From NCBI RefSeq assembly GCF_048544455.1, contig NC_133538.1, positions 5,238,658 to 5,302,657 on the forward strand: DNA of 64,000 nucleotides. Direction: 5' to 3'. Origin of the DNA: Silene latifolia (taxonomy: Eukaryota > Streptophyta > Magnoliopsida > Caryophyllales > Caryophyllaceae). The stretch's first letter is position 1. Every line of letters begins with the position of its first letter. Below, one piece after another: positions 1 to 14,512 of this stretch. Under the pieces are notes generated by a model, which searched no databases, was not told the DNA's origin, and saw only the letters and a list, made by a program, of their open reading frames with translations. A program made the position numbers and the translations under genes.

Positions 1-788
1 TGCTAAGAAAACTTTTGTAAACAGAATATTTGCGAATTTAATCATACACGTGCATCATAATAAAACCCGCGTAAATAGCAGCCATACCAAAAATAGAATC
101 AGAAAAGCCCCTGCAATGGAAAATAATAAAAATGGAGCGATTAATAGACATAATGAAGTAGCGTATTAGGTTTTGATAAGAGCACCTTTCGAGGGCCAAA
201 CAAGTTGCAGTAGCCACAACTGCCTGTCAATTCGAAAAACAAGTGACCTAATGAATACAAAACATCAGTTTCATGCCACAAAGTATCCGTATCATTAAAC
301 TTAAGGTGATGTTCTCTTCAAGGAGACTGGAACTATTAAAATTTCACTCATGGGGAAACACCGAGAGCTGACATAAATTTGAATGAAATTTAAGGGAAGG
401 ACACAAATTAAAACCCGAAACCTTTTCCCATCCTACTTGAGCATTCCTGTCTGCCTATTATGATACCTGCATGTGGGTCGAATTTCACTTCAAGTATATG
501 CATCCATAAATGGGTTTCTGGATAATGATCACTTTTATCCTAGTTTTGCATTAATTTGGGAGTTATTCAACACAATGCTAATTAATTCATCACCTTTTTT
601 TTCTCTCGAAGCGTCTCAAATTAGTGATAATGCCCTCGCGCTCCCAGTCGTAGATGATTTATACCATTTCTAATGTGTTAGCTCATCCAGTCTCGCAGTC
701 CTTCACCTAACCCCCCCAATCGTAGATGATTATGCCCTAATAGTTGATGAAGAGCTAAATGAAAGAAATTTTTCAATGTTGTAATTGA
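1..788. other. Intergenic DNA, nothing recognised
   Basis: AT-rich sequence without a convincing coding frame, terminal repeat or RNA gene. A 66-codon open frame on + at 473-673 has no recognisable domain and no flanking splice or promoter signals, so it is not called. Confidence 0.5.
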
Positions 789-1460
789 AGGGGAAGAGCC
801 AACTTACTGATAGAAGTTTGTGATGCTTGTAGCTCTAAAAAGGTAGTTAGAGCCGCTCTTGCCTCGACCCCGAGCAAGCCACACAGAGTTTGTGATGCCT
901 GCTACAATAAACTTAAGGGTACTGCGACTGGAAATGCATCGTTTTTCAGTAAGAGACCCACAGCTCCTTGTCAATCTATTGATAATTGCAGGGGAAGGCT
1001 AGACAGGCCTGAAACAAAGGGCTCTAGGCTTTTGCTATCTCTGACCACCGAACCAGTCAAGTACCTTGAGGTTAGAACTCAAAGGTTCGGGACTAAATCA
1101 CACACGTTTGCCATGGTTAGGCAATCACAAGTGCCAACATTTCAATAACTTGAGGATATTGCATTTCCTAGTTCCTCAAGCGCGCTTCAAACTACATTAA
1201 AGCCTACTACAACACCACCACCTCCTCCACCAGCATTATATTCTTCTTGCTCCTCTGTAAGGCCAGCTTCACTGTATTCAAGACGACCAAACCCACCCCG
1301 GTCTACTACTACTGTGTTTTCTAGAGGAGTTAATGATAGTCTCAGGAGGTCTAATGAACTTCTGAGCCAAGAAGTGGCTAAGTTTCACAACCATTTTGAT
1401 CAAAATTTCCAGTTACCAACGACACAGAAAACATTGAAAGGGACCAACCGTATTAGGTGA
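789..1460 (+). pseudogene. PRAF-like (RCC1/PH/FYVE family) pseudogene fragment
   Basis: The forward frame reads the end of a plant FYVE zinc finger (VCDACSSKKVVRAALAS, then KPHRVCDACYNKLK, about 816-920). A serine/proline-rich linker follows, then the block SRGVNDSLRRSNELLSQEV (about 1320-1380). This order is typical of the C-terminal half of plant PRAF proteins, which combine PH, RCC1 repeats, FYVE and a BRX domain and bind phosphoinositides. The RCC1 repeats and the first half of the FYVE finger are absent. An in-frame TAA lies at 1146-1148, and the frame ends at TGA 1458-1460 where the coiled coil should continue. It is therefore a non-functional fragment. Family identity rests on the FYVE and post-linker motifs; whether it is a gene relic or DNA captured by a transposon cannot be told. 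Confidence 0.7.
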
Positions 1461-3240
1461 ATTGTTTTAGAGTTACACACGGTCCTTTAGATGGTTATGG
1501 GTGTTGAATATTGAGTACTCTAAGCATAGTAAGCAGTGAGGGCAGTTTTAGTACACGCAGGTTCCACTCACATGTCTCACATGCTAGCTTCATTTTGTCT
1601 CTCCTCGTCGCCATCAATATATCAAAATTAAATATTCATATTAGAGATTAAGCAACGTGCCTGCCTGCCATACTCCCATGTGACCACACTTCCAGTAAAA
1701 AGTATTCAAACATCAAATTCAGCAACCGAGTGCTAGAACTTGCTCCAAAATCAGGCAACTCTTAATAGCAAGTTCAGACATGTTACCCAAAACAAGTATT
1801 CAAATTCAATCTTTTAATCATTAATAGACCTAGTTACCATGGGTAAAAAGTTCACCATTGCGATGGAGAACTTATGTACATAGAATATTAATTGTAAAAT
1901 TAATGGTTAACCTTTGCACCCATTGATCAAATCCAAAACCTTATATTTATCTAGAATTCACAAAGATGGATAAACGGGTCAACATATAGCAAGTTGGAAA
2001 ATAAACCATGGAAGTCGTCTTAAAAAGTACCATATACAATAGATACATATGGTATTACTACCGGATACACATGCTATTACCACTAGATACAAAAATCGAT
2101 TTGTGCATCCAGTAGTAATACCATGTGTATCCGGACTGGTATTTCGTGTATCCACGATCTAAAGATCAACTATGACCACCAAACTGGCCACCACCACAAC
2201 CAACACTGCCACCACCATCCCTGAACTAACCCCACAACCAGCCCCGTCCCCGCCATCATTAGCTGGTACGGTTGATTGCCTTGCTAGAATAATTTGGTGT
2301 AACACTACACCAAATTATAACCCAAAAACGATTAAAAAAATGAAATTTCTAATGACCAATTTTTATAAACCCTAATTTTTAATCAAAATTCATACCTAAA
2401 GATCAATTTTTTTTAGGGTTATTTCATAACAATAATCCATCCTATTGGTGGTCTGCAATAATTACTCCATCCTATCAATAATTCCAATTAAATCCAACCT
2501 AAACACCATATCTTCTAATAACGAACCAACTCGGATCTCTCAACTTTTTTTATTAGTTAATGACAATTATATGGATAAAATTTAATTATGACATTATTTA
2601 AACAAGAATAAGAGGTCTGCATTAGAGAGTTTAATTAGTTGGTATTTAGCATTAGAGAAAATGAATAAGGGGTCTACACTCTTGATTGTCGAGGGCCTAA
2701 TTCTCAATCACAAATTATACTATGCGACCGTTGTATGCTGCGACTGCATAAATGTGACCATTTTATGGTAAAAATTTAGCGTTTTATAATAAAAATTTAC
2801 CACTATTTTGTTATTAAAAGTGACCACTTTTTAAATACAATCGTTTTTACAAAAAAATGTTCATTATTTCTTATAAATTAGTCATTTTTATAAGTTTCAT
2901 CATACGAATGTCACAGACAATAACTACGCAATTTAAATTGAAACCACAAGAAACATTTTTGGTATTTTTTGTATGATTTAATAAATACTTAAATACTTCT
3001 TTTAATAAATGGTAACTCACTGCTAGCACGTAAACGTGCGAAAAAATTGTTTTAAACCTGCACGTTAGTTATTTTTATTCGTAATATGGTAACTAGAGAA
3101 TTTTCAATGTATGTGAATGTGCATTTACTATAATACTCCGTAATTTGATAAGTATTTATAAGAATAATTTATGTAATTCGAGTAATTAATTAAAAGACAT
3201 TTATATTAATAATTGCAAATAAGACGATAATTAATAATAA
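1461..3240. other. AT-rich intergenic DNA with one small inverted-repeat cluster
   Basis: No supported gene. Around 2047-2134, two 12-bp blocks (GGTATTACTAC and CCGGATACACAT) recur in reverse complement, each inverted but in the same order. The remainder is A/T-rich with short homopolymers and shows no terminal repeats or coding signal that I can recognise. Confidence 0.5.
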
Positions 3241-5060
3241 AATAACAGACGAGTCGGGTAATTTTGACAGAAGAGTTGACTTACACGTGATAGAGGAGTT
3301 TGACTCGAGAATTTTGATAATAATAATAATATAATTTATAATAGTAATAATAATAATAGTATATTACATAGTTTCCTAATATCGTTCTATAAGACCTACC
3401 GTATCACTATAAATAGATGGCATGACCTAATAAGAAAGCTTATTTTTCACATAAGACATAATTCACATAAGAGAAATGAGAAGGAAGAACTAGCTAGGAG
3501 ATCGTCACAAGGTATTTTTCTAATTGTCTCATAACATACTCGTCTTAAGACTAATATAACTTGTTAATTAGACCACCGTTGACTGACCCGAGACCATGAC
3601 CTTGGCTGTGGACCACCAGGGAGTGACCGGACTCACCGAAAACCGCCATTGACCTTCGAGAGAAGGGTGTTTTAAGGGGGTTTTTATGGGTGATTCCTTA
3701 TGTTGTTTTACACGTTTTATATGGTTTCGAGCCAAAACCGAGGCTTGACTGACCTGGGTTTGGGGGTAGGGTGGTTCCTGGAGTTAGGTAAACTTATATG
3801 GGTGGTTAAGGGTGGAAAAGGCGGTGGCTTTATGGGTGGGTGGTCGTATTTTCGAAGGTGGTTATGGGTTGTTGTTTACACGTTAAAAATCAGATTTACA
3901 CTCCTTGCCGTGGTTTGCTTGAGTCTAACCTAGGTTGGTTGGGTTCGTAGAGGTGGGTCATCCACTGTAGTGGTGTTAGGGCGGTTTAAGGTGGTGGTTT
4001 GTGTTGGTGGTGGTCGGATTTCGCGAAAATAGAGGAAAACAGAGGGTTGTTGGTTGTTGTCTTAAACAGTGTAAGTATATGCATTGTAGGGGTTGTTGAC
4101 TCGATATCTGGTGGCTGCGCTGCTGCTGGTCCCACTGTAGGTCAAGGGATACCACGGTGGTGACCGTTGGTGGCGTATGGTGGTTGGTAGCGGATTGATT
4201 TTTCACGGGTTTTCAAGGGGTGTCGTGGGTTTGTGGTTGTGTGTTATGGGTCATGTGCTGCTGACAGTTGTTGTTGTGGTGGTTGCAGGGGGTGTGTCGG
4301 GTAAAGGAAGTGCTGTTCGGGGAAGTCACCGTGGCTGGGTAGGTCCACGGTGGAGGATGAGCAAGGAGGGGCTGCCGAGGGTGTTTTGCGAGGTGTGTGT
4401 GAGTGTGTTTCATAGAGTGAGTCGTGTATGGTGTTGATTATTAAGTTGGGTTTAATTATTGTTAGACGGGTTTTGGAGACGTGATTATTTGGGTGTGTTT
4501 ACATGGGTTGCCACAGGTTGGAACAGGGGTTGATGTGGGTTGATTTGTGTTGAGACGGGTTTATAATTATTAATTTACATAATAATGTAATTAATGTAAT
4601 TAATATAATTAACCTATAATTAGGAAGTTATGATTAATAAAATATAATAATTATATAATTAATTATATAATTGAGTTAATTGTGTACTTAGTAATTGTAA
4701 TTGTTATTTTTAATTAGGTGACGAATTTACGGAGGAATACTTTTAGTTGATTTTATTGGATTGCTTGCTTTGTTGGATTTGCTTGTCAGGTAGGAATTTC
4801 CTACTCAACTCGGTTTTATTATTAAGTGAAAGTATATTGAATTCTGATGGATGACGAGATTAATGTTAATATTGAGATTTATTATTGGAGGTAGAGTATT
4901 TGTGTATGCTAAGTTGTTGGCTGAGCTGTTGGACTTGATTGTTATTGATTATTTACTTTTGGTTATATTTGGTATGGAGCGATGATTATTCAGTTGAGCA
5001 TAACATGGAGGGTGTTACTGCCAGTTGTTCATAGAGAGTAATCGTTACTGCCAGATGTGC
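3240..5060 (+). other. Decayed repeat, possibly an old gypsy LTR or promoter-leader region
   Basis: A TATA box (TATAAATA, 3408-3415) is followed by a purine-rich leader near 3470-3500, then a G/T-rich stretch (about 3610-4440), then TCAGGTAGGAATTTCCTAC near 4787. That last block resembles TCAGGTAGGGTTTCCCTAC in the LTR of the large element at 19231-26766. This suggests a diverged LTR/leader of a related gypsy family, but I find no primer site, clean ends or coding remnant. The open frames in the G/T-rich stretch are compositional. Confidence 0.3.
3408..3415 (+). promoter_or_regulatory. TATA box of a decayed LTR-like region
   Basis: TATAAATA stands in a GC-neutral context, with transcribed-looking leader sequence about 30-80 bp downstream. 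No gene follows, so it is probably a relic retrotransposon promoter. Confidence 0.35.
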
Positions 5061-6374
5061 TTATGTGACTCATATTTAAGCATATTTAGTCCCCGAATTA
5101 GCCTCGTTCCTATGCTTTTTAGTGCATAATTGGGTCATTTACTATCTTTAGTTTCCCGTTTTGTATATTCTTTGAGGTTTTGTTCCCTTGGTAGGAAAGG
5201 AGTGCAAACCTTGCATTTTCATGGCAAAATGGAGCTAAATTGATCAAATTCAATGACCAAGCATCAAAGGGAAGACGATACTAGAAGGCCTATGTAGATA
5301 ATAAAGTAGATTGGGCAATGATGAAAGGATCCTATCCCCAACAAGATCCCTGAGGATTGTTGAGGAAAGAAGAAAAGAGAAGTGCTGACCCAGGATCCGA
5401 GCGTCTCCCTGCCCAGGACGAGCGTCTCCCTGTCCACCAATCCGAGCATCCCGATGCCAAGACGCTCGTCTTGAGGCCAACGAATCCGAGCATCTCTCCC
5501 CTGATCCGCTCGGATTCCCTTAAAAAACCCACCGTGCCTACTGCCTAGACGCTCGGGACGAGCAGATTTTCTGGAGACTACCAAAACGGAGATGAGCATC
5601 TCCTTGGAGAGGAGCACTTCCTCAACTTTTCTTAAGGGTCTTAATAGTCATTTAAGCCCTTAGTAACCCTAATCCTTGTACCTAATCTCTAGTATAAATA
5701 CCCCATTGTACTACCTAGATTAGCATGTCATCTTAATAGGATCTTGATCTTATCCTAATCAAGTCTTAATACTCTCTTAATCTTGTAATCAACTCTTAAT
5801 TTAGCATTAATACAAATCTCATTTCTTAATCGTTCCTTAATTTCTCTATTGTTCATCATTTATTTTAGGTAATTAGAAGATTATTTGGGTTTATTTGGAG
5901 GATTGACAACCTTCCATCAATCATCAAGTACTTCTATTATTCTTTGCTTAATTATTTGGATCATCTTTATAGGTATATTTCCCTCTTAATCCCTTTTTAA
6001 TTATTGGTAATAATCTTCATTTGTTCATCATGTTTTGCCCTGCTAATATGATTGACAACCTTGTTAGCATGTTAAACTTGATAATGAGTTAGTAGTTTCC
6101 TTAACTAGGGTTAATGGGGAATTAGGGGAAACCAACATGGGGATTGATTCATGCTTAATCCAATATGTTTTTATAATTAATTTGCTTGCTTGTTGCGATT
6201 CCAACTTATGCACATGTTATGTTTGATGAAATGCGAGCCTATGAATCCTTGCATTTTTTACCCATCACTTACCTTTTCAATGAGACTTGTAAGACATAAA
6301 CCAACTCGAGTCTCATTAGACCATACATATAGTTGGATAGGAAGGATTAAGTGGACTTGTAGGTGTTGTACAAT
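5060..6374 (+). mobile_element. Ty3/gypsy LTR (plus orientation), right side abruptly joined to gag
   Basis: A ~1.3-kb block is laid out like an LTR: a U3-like part, a TATA box (TATAAATA, 5693-5700), then a long AT-rich transcribed part. The U3 has GC-rich inverted blocks built on GAGCGTC/GACGCTC (5395-5570). The terminal part, with CTTGTAAGACATAAACC and GTAGGTGTTGTACA, is of the kind I know from Athila/Tat-group plant LTRs, but the group is inferred. The right edge meets minus-strand gag sequence at 6374/6375, so it is either inserted into gag or rearranged against it. The left boundary is approximate and no target duplication was found. Confidence 0.45.
5693..5700 (+). promoter_or_regulatory. 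TATA box of the gypsy LTR
   Basis: TATAAATA followed by CCCCATTG, in the middle of the LTR-like block. It gives the block a plus-strand transcriptional orientation, opposite to the gag that follows. Confidence 0.5.
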
Positions 6375-8042
6375 GAAACTTCTTGAATGGTGGGTTCTTC
6401 TTCTTTAGAGTTTTCCAGAACTCTTTCCTTGTTACTAGCATTCACAACATCTTCATCAACGGGCCTCTTCGGCCCTTCATACCTTGTACCACTCCTTAAA
6501 TGGATGGCACTCACTGACTCTTGTCTTGGGGGATTACCTTGAAGTGGCAATTGCCCCTTTTGTCTTTGTGAACTTGAATATGCTAATTGAGACATTTGGG
6601 TCTCCAACATCTTTGTGTGAGCTAGTATGTTGTTTATGGTGATGTCTTTAGCTAGGCTATCCTTTTGCATTTGAGTGAAAAATTCTTGTTGATTCTTTTG
6701 CATTTGGAGGACCGATTTTTGAACATCAAACCTTGGTCATTTGTTTGATTGTATGGAAGTTGATTTTGATAACTTTGGTTTTGATTGTTAAAGGGTCTTT
6801 GAGTTTGGTTTCTCATTGGAGGTGGAGTGTATGTTGTTTGAGGGTTTTGAACATTTTGGCTTTTGTATGAGAGGTTGGAGTGGAATTTGGTGTTTTCATT
6901 ATAATAGTTGAAATAAGGGGTACCACTCTTGTATGCTTGAAAATCATTCACTTGTTCCCCTACATTCACTTTGGTCATGTCCCAAAGTTCCACAACTCTC
7001 ACATACTCCACTTGGAATTGATGAAGATGCCACCATGGCATTAACATGTTGCTTAGGTGACTTGGCGGCCTCTTCAAGTTTAGCCATAGCATTCTCAAAC
7101 TTCAAATTAATGGTGTCAATATGAGCACTAAGTTGAGCACCTAATTGAGTAATAGAGTCCACCTCATGCTTTCCTCCTCTAGTAGCCTTTCGAGGTCTAC
7201 TATATTGTGAGTTATGGACCACCATTTCCTCAATCTTGTTCCATGTTTGATTATCATCAACTTCGGTAAACATACCATTTGATCCCATAGTGAGAATGTT
7301 TCGGGAGTCTTTATATAGACCATTCCAAAATTGTTGTACAAGGAACCACTCGCTAAGTCCATGGTGTGGACAAGATCAACAAGTATCCTTGAATCTCTCC
7401 CATGCTTCATACAAAGATTCCTCATCCCTTTGTTTGAACCCGGTGATTTGGGCTCTCAACATGTTAGTCTTCTCCGGAGGATAGAATTTCTTGTAGAAAG
7501 CAAGTGCCAATTTCTTCCAAGAGTCAATACCCAGAGTAGCCTTATCTAGGCTCTTCAACCATTGTTTCGTAGAACCAATCAAAGAGAAAGGAAATAAGAC
7601 CCATCGAATTTGGTCTTGAGTCACTCCGGTTTGAGAAATCGCATCACAATAGTCATAAAAAGTCTCCATATGAGAATGAGGGTCTTCACTAGGCATCCCC
7701 CTCAAATTGACTTCTCTTAACTAATTGTATAAATGCGGATTTTGCAATGAAATTACCGGTTAAGTGTTGTGGGGTAGGAGTACCATTTGGTAGGTTCTCC
7801 TCGGTTGGTACGGAATGTGATGAAAATTTAGGCATTGTGGGTTGATTTTGTGGTTGGTTTTGTGTTGGGTTATCCTCTCCTTCTCTTGAAAAAGGGTTGA
7901 GGAACTCAATGTTATTTGGTTGAATGTCCACAATCTCACCAGTACCTCTCAAAGTATTTCTAGCAAGTCTTCTATTGTTGGTCAAAGTTCTTTCAATTTC
8001 AAGATCAATGGGTAACAAGTTATCTTGTGATCTCCTAGACAT
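6375..8042 (-). pseudogene. gag: Athila-like Ty3/gypsy gag pseudogene
   Basis: Minus-strand capsid/nucleocapsid gene of an LTR retrotransposon; it would package element RNA in virus-like particles. The chosen start is the ATG at 8042, opening MSRRSQDNLLPIDLEIERTL. In order come an N-terminal linker, the conserved gag core (HMETFYDYCDAISQTGVTQ, WLKSLDKATLGIDSWKKLA and AFYKKFYPPEKTNMLRAQIT, about 7660-7440), a Q/N-rich region, and a CCHC knuckle CESCGTLGHDQSEC near 6980-6940. Lesions: a one-base shift in the G-run near 7697; a nonsense TGA at 7376-7378 just after ERFKDTC; a frame change near 6950 that looks like loss of an 8-bp repeat; and another shift near 6720. The 3' end is lost at the LTR junction at 6374. 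Protease and pol are absent. Family assignment is firm from the core and the adjacent tRNA-Asp primer site. Confidence 0.85.
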
Positions 8043-8159
8043 ACAAAATATCAAATAACTCGAAAACAATTAGAACAAACCTTGAGGAGTTTGACTTCCC
8101 CAAGGTAAAGAAAGACACAACTAAAAACAGTCAAAGAAAATCAAATCAAGTTAACACCG

Positions 8160-8177
8160 TCCCCGGCAACGGCGCCA
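8160..8177 (-). promoter_or_regulatory. Primer binding site, tRNA-Asp type
   Basis: Read on the minus strand this is TGGCGCCGTTGCCGGGGA, the primer site used by Athila/Tat-group elements. It lies between the gag start at 8042 and the LTR remnant that begins at 8182, exactly where a minus-strand element should have it. Confidence 0.85.
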
Positions 8178-8181
8178 TTTT

Positions 8182-8470
8182 TGGTCGGATCGGTTTTGTT
8201 ACTCGTCGTCAAAAGTTACCTAGACCAAAAATATATTTATAACTTCACAAACTACTCTACTCTTAGTAAAGAGTTAATTAAAGATCGGATACCAAGGGAC
8301 GGGTATTGATGTAGGATTTTCGATTGCAAATGGTTGTGTCTAAGGGTGTCACAATTTGGGTTGAGGTAGGAGATCAACTAAACTAATCAACAATGTAAAT
8401 AGAGTAATGAAAACAAGCAAGATGATTAAAATAAGGTGTAAAGATTTGATTAAAAGCAATAGGGTGTCAA
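8182..8470 (-). mobile_element. 3' part of the 5' LTR of the minus-strand Athila-like element
   Basis: Starts with TGGTCGGATCGG (LTR end CCGATCCGACCA on the minus strand), four bases from the primer site. It fades at about 8470 into unrelated sequence, so the LTR is truncated. The right boundary is approximate. Confidence 0.55.
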
Positions 8471-9590
8471 AGGGAAATTTCGAAACTTTCAGCGGGTTTA
8501 TCATCTCCGTCGCGGCTGCTGAGCTTCAAAAAATTGCAGGTACAGTTTTACTCATTTTATTACTGCTAATTTCAAGTTAATATAGTTGATTTGTGACCAA
8601 TGTTTGTTGATTGAGGTTATTGTTCTTAAACGGGTTCCGGTTAATTTTCCCTGTGATTTCTGGAATTTTGATGGTGTTATGCTAAAGAATTGTTAGAATA
8701 TTGTTGAATTTGTTGCTGATGATTGTTAAAACCCTTGCGGTCCGGTGTTTGCTGAGTCTCTGTCGAGTTATGATGGGGTTGTTGTGCTATCTGCTGCTGT
8801 TAATAGCTATTTCGCTGGTCGATTATTGCTGCTTAGCGAATCTGTTAGTTCTGAACTTTGTCGGAGATAGGGAGGGGTGTCTTCATTGTAGCAGCAATAA
8901 TTTCTCTGTCGTATCGTTTAATCGTAAGTTGTTCAATTTTGTACATTTTTGTTAGGTTTCTATTTCTGATAATTTTTGTTAAAAATAAGTATAGATATTC
9001 TATTCGATTCGATTTATACTTGATAGAACTTGTTGAAGCTATGATTGCTGATATTGTCGGAAATATACTTATGTATGAATTGTATTTCCAATTTGATGAT
9101 CTTGATTCTTCATTAATTGGTATGAGCTGATTAGGATTTGCTACTTATCGTTTCAAGTTTAGGGTAAGTGTTCGTCGTCAACCGAATTTATGTTATATTT
9201 CTCCTTAATTAGTATTCTTTCTCTAAATTATTGAATACAAGTTATTGATTTAGGCAACATTTGAAGATACAAGTTTGACGATTCAGCACCTGCTAGACAC
9301 CCTTTGCTTCAGCCCACAAAGACCTCTCTTGAACTTGCAGAGATTGGTAACATTATTCATAGCCAAATAATCCTCTAATATTTTCAACACAATTAAGGAT
9401 GATGGCGCGAGAAGTATCATCACCAATAATCTTTGGTCGGATTCCAAAACACCATATCCATCCCTTATGTTTTTGAAGAAGCTTACATCAAAGTTTGCTG
9501 GAGTATATTTGTTGGATCCACCTTGTTTTAAACTATTGCTATTTTGCGTCATAATGTTTGTACCTGGCTTGAAATGCCTAGTTTCAATGG
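8471..9590. other. Unassigned segment between gypsy LTR and G1, contains a peroxidase fragment
   Basis: The segment has moderately GC-rich patches (8500-8545, 8700-8880) and shares the phrase TGTAGCAGCAATAATTTCT (near 8886) with element G4 (near 44753). It may therefore be the body of a G-type element that once captured host DNA. The open frames at 8701-9130 show no domain. A class III peroxidase fragment at 9283-9552 is listed separately. Confidence 0.35.
9283..9552 (-). pseudogene. Class III peroxidase fragment
   Basis: The minus-strand frame includes NKYTPANFDVSFFKNIRDGY and GVLESDQRL, matching the plant secretory peroxidase signature (FD.SYFKNL..GRGVL.SDQ.L) found after the distal helices. 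In a shifted frame the sequence goes on DDTSRAI...NIRGLFGYE, like the following peroxidase segment, so a one- or two-base frameshift lies near 9425. There is no haem-binding distal or proximal histidine region and no signal peptide. This is an isolated exon-sized piece, plausibly captured by the neighbouring transposon or left by a lost gene. Peroxidase identity is fairly secure; the part after GYE is not recognisable. Confidence 0.65.
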
Positions 9591-11583
9591 TTAATTAATT
9601 AATGAGTTACATTGTGTGATGTATAGTGTCAGTATACACATTAATTAGGAATTTTTTGTTTTTTTTCCACCGAGTATGTGAATACAATAGTCAATTAACA
9701 ACGGAATATGGTAGGAAAAGCTAAAATTGTTAACGTAAGATGAAAATGGAATAACAAATTAGTATTAAAACTAGTATGAAAATTGTTAACACTATATTAA
9801 CACTAGCCTAACACATGTGAGAAATTTAGTAAACACTTCACACTAGAATAACACCACAATAACACTAGAGTAACACTACATTAAAACTCTTATGTTCTCA
9901 TGATTCTCTAATTTTCTCATTATGTCACTCAATTTTTTTTGGTTGTTTCGGTGACTTTTGTGTTAACACTACAATAACATCAAAATAACACTACAATAAC
10001 AAAACAATAACACGAGAAAAAAAGAAGAAAAAAATCAAAGTGACACTGGAATAACATCACAATAACACCAGAATAACAGCACAATAACACATAGTAAAAA
10101 GAAGAGTAAAAAATCAAAATAGTAAAAAAAATCAAAGTGACACCCGATTAACATCACAATAACACCAGAATAACAATACCACCAGAATAACACAACAATA
10201 ACATGTGGTAAAAAAAGAGTAAAAAAATCAAAGTAGTATAAAAAATCAAAGTTACACTGGAATAACATCACAATAACACCATAATAACAGCACAATAACA
10301 GGTGGTAAAAAAAGAGTAAAAAAACCAAAGTAGTAAAATAAAAAGCAAAGTGACACCGGAATAACATCACAATAACACCAGAATAACGAATAATAACACG
10401 TGCTAAAAAAGGAGAAAAAAATCAAAGTACTAAAAAAATCAAAGTGACAACGGAATAACATCACAATAACACCAGAATAACAGCACAATAACATATGGTT
10501 AAAAAGTAAAAAATTAAAAGTAGTAAAAAAAAAAATCAAAGTGACACCGGAATAACACCAGAATAACAATAACAGTACAATAACATGCGGTAGAAAAAAG
10601 TAAAAAAATCAAAAGTAGTAAAAAAAATTAATGTGACACCGGAATAACATCACAATAACACCGGAATAACAATAACAACAGAATAACAGCACAATAACAT
10701 GTGGTAAAAAAGAATAAAAAAATCAAAGTGGTAGAAAAAATTGAAGTGACACCGGAATAACATCACAATAACACCATAATAACAATAAAAGCAAAATAAC
10801 AGCACAATAACACGTGGTAAAAAAAAAAAGAAAAAAAAAATCAAAGTCGTAAAAAAAAATCAAAGTGACAGTAGAATAACATCACAAGAACAGCGGAGTA
10901 ACAATAACAGCACATTAACACGTGGTAAAAAAAGAAAAAAAAAATCAAAGTCGTAAAAAAAAATCAAAGTGACAGCAGAATAACATCACAATAACAGCGG
11001 AGTAACAATAACGGCACAATAACATGTGGTAAAAAAAAGAGAAAAAAAAAATCAAAGAAAAAAAAACACAATAACAGCATAATAACACGAGGTAAAAATA
11101 ATAAGAGAAAAAATTAAAGTAAAAAAAAATTGGTACAAAAAAGAAAAAAAAAAAGATAATATAATGAGAAAATCAAAGAAAAACATAAGAGAAAAAAATC
11201 AAGTGGTAAGAAAAACACAATAACAGCATAATAACACGAGGTAAAAAAATAAGAGAAAAAATTAAAGTAAAAAAAAAAATTGGTACAAAAAAGAAAAAAA
11301 AGGCAATATAATGAGATAATCAAAGAAAAACATAAGAGAAAAAAAAATCAAGTGGTAAAAAAAACACAATAACAACATAATAACACGAGGTAAAAAAAAA
11401 AAGAGAGATAAAAAAAAGTAAAAAAAAAACTAACATTAGAAAAAAGAGAAAATAAGTAAATGACAGTGGTTTATATGACGTGTAAGATTAGATCTTGGTC
11501 ATTCATCTCTAATATAATCTAGTGGTTGAGATTTCAAAGCGCAAACTCAGAACTCACCATAAGAAACCAAACTCATAAGATCT
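9590..11583 (+). mobile_element. G1: G-type non-autonomous element with AATAACACCAG array, right end at a TA microsatellite
   Basis: From about 9780 the sequence becomes an array of AATAACATCACAATAACACC-like units separated by A-rich spacers (TGGTAAAAAAAGAG, TCAAAGTAGT). There are roughly ten higher-order units of 95-115 bp between 10040 and 11100. The right end (11465-11583) carries a terminal motif shared with G3 and G4: ...GTGGTTGAGATT..., CAACTCAGAACTCACCAT-like, AAGAACCAAACTCA. It then runs into (TA)n at 11584. The left end is not resolved. No transposase is present. All open frames inside are products of the repeat. Confidence 0.6.
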
Positions 11584-11600
11584 TATATATATATATATAT

Positions 11601-14422
<2,822 letters not shown>

Positions 14423-14509
<87 letters not shown>
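14423..14509. repeat. (TA)n microsatellite between E1 and E2
   Basis: Perfect dinucleotide run. The isoleucine/tyrosine-repeat frames through it are artefacts. Confidence 0.97.

Positions 14510-14512
<3 letters not shown>

Noticed and set aside
10035..11323. Frames such as VIVLLFWCYCDVIPVSL on minus (also at 40.5-41.5 and 45.8-46.2 kb)
   Set aside because: Products of the AATAACACCAG array, with hydrophobic look caused by A/T-rich period; no start context or conservation as protein.
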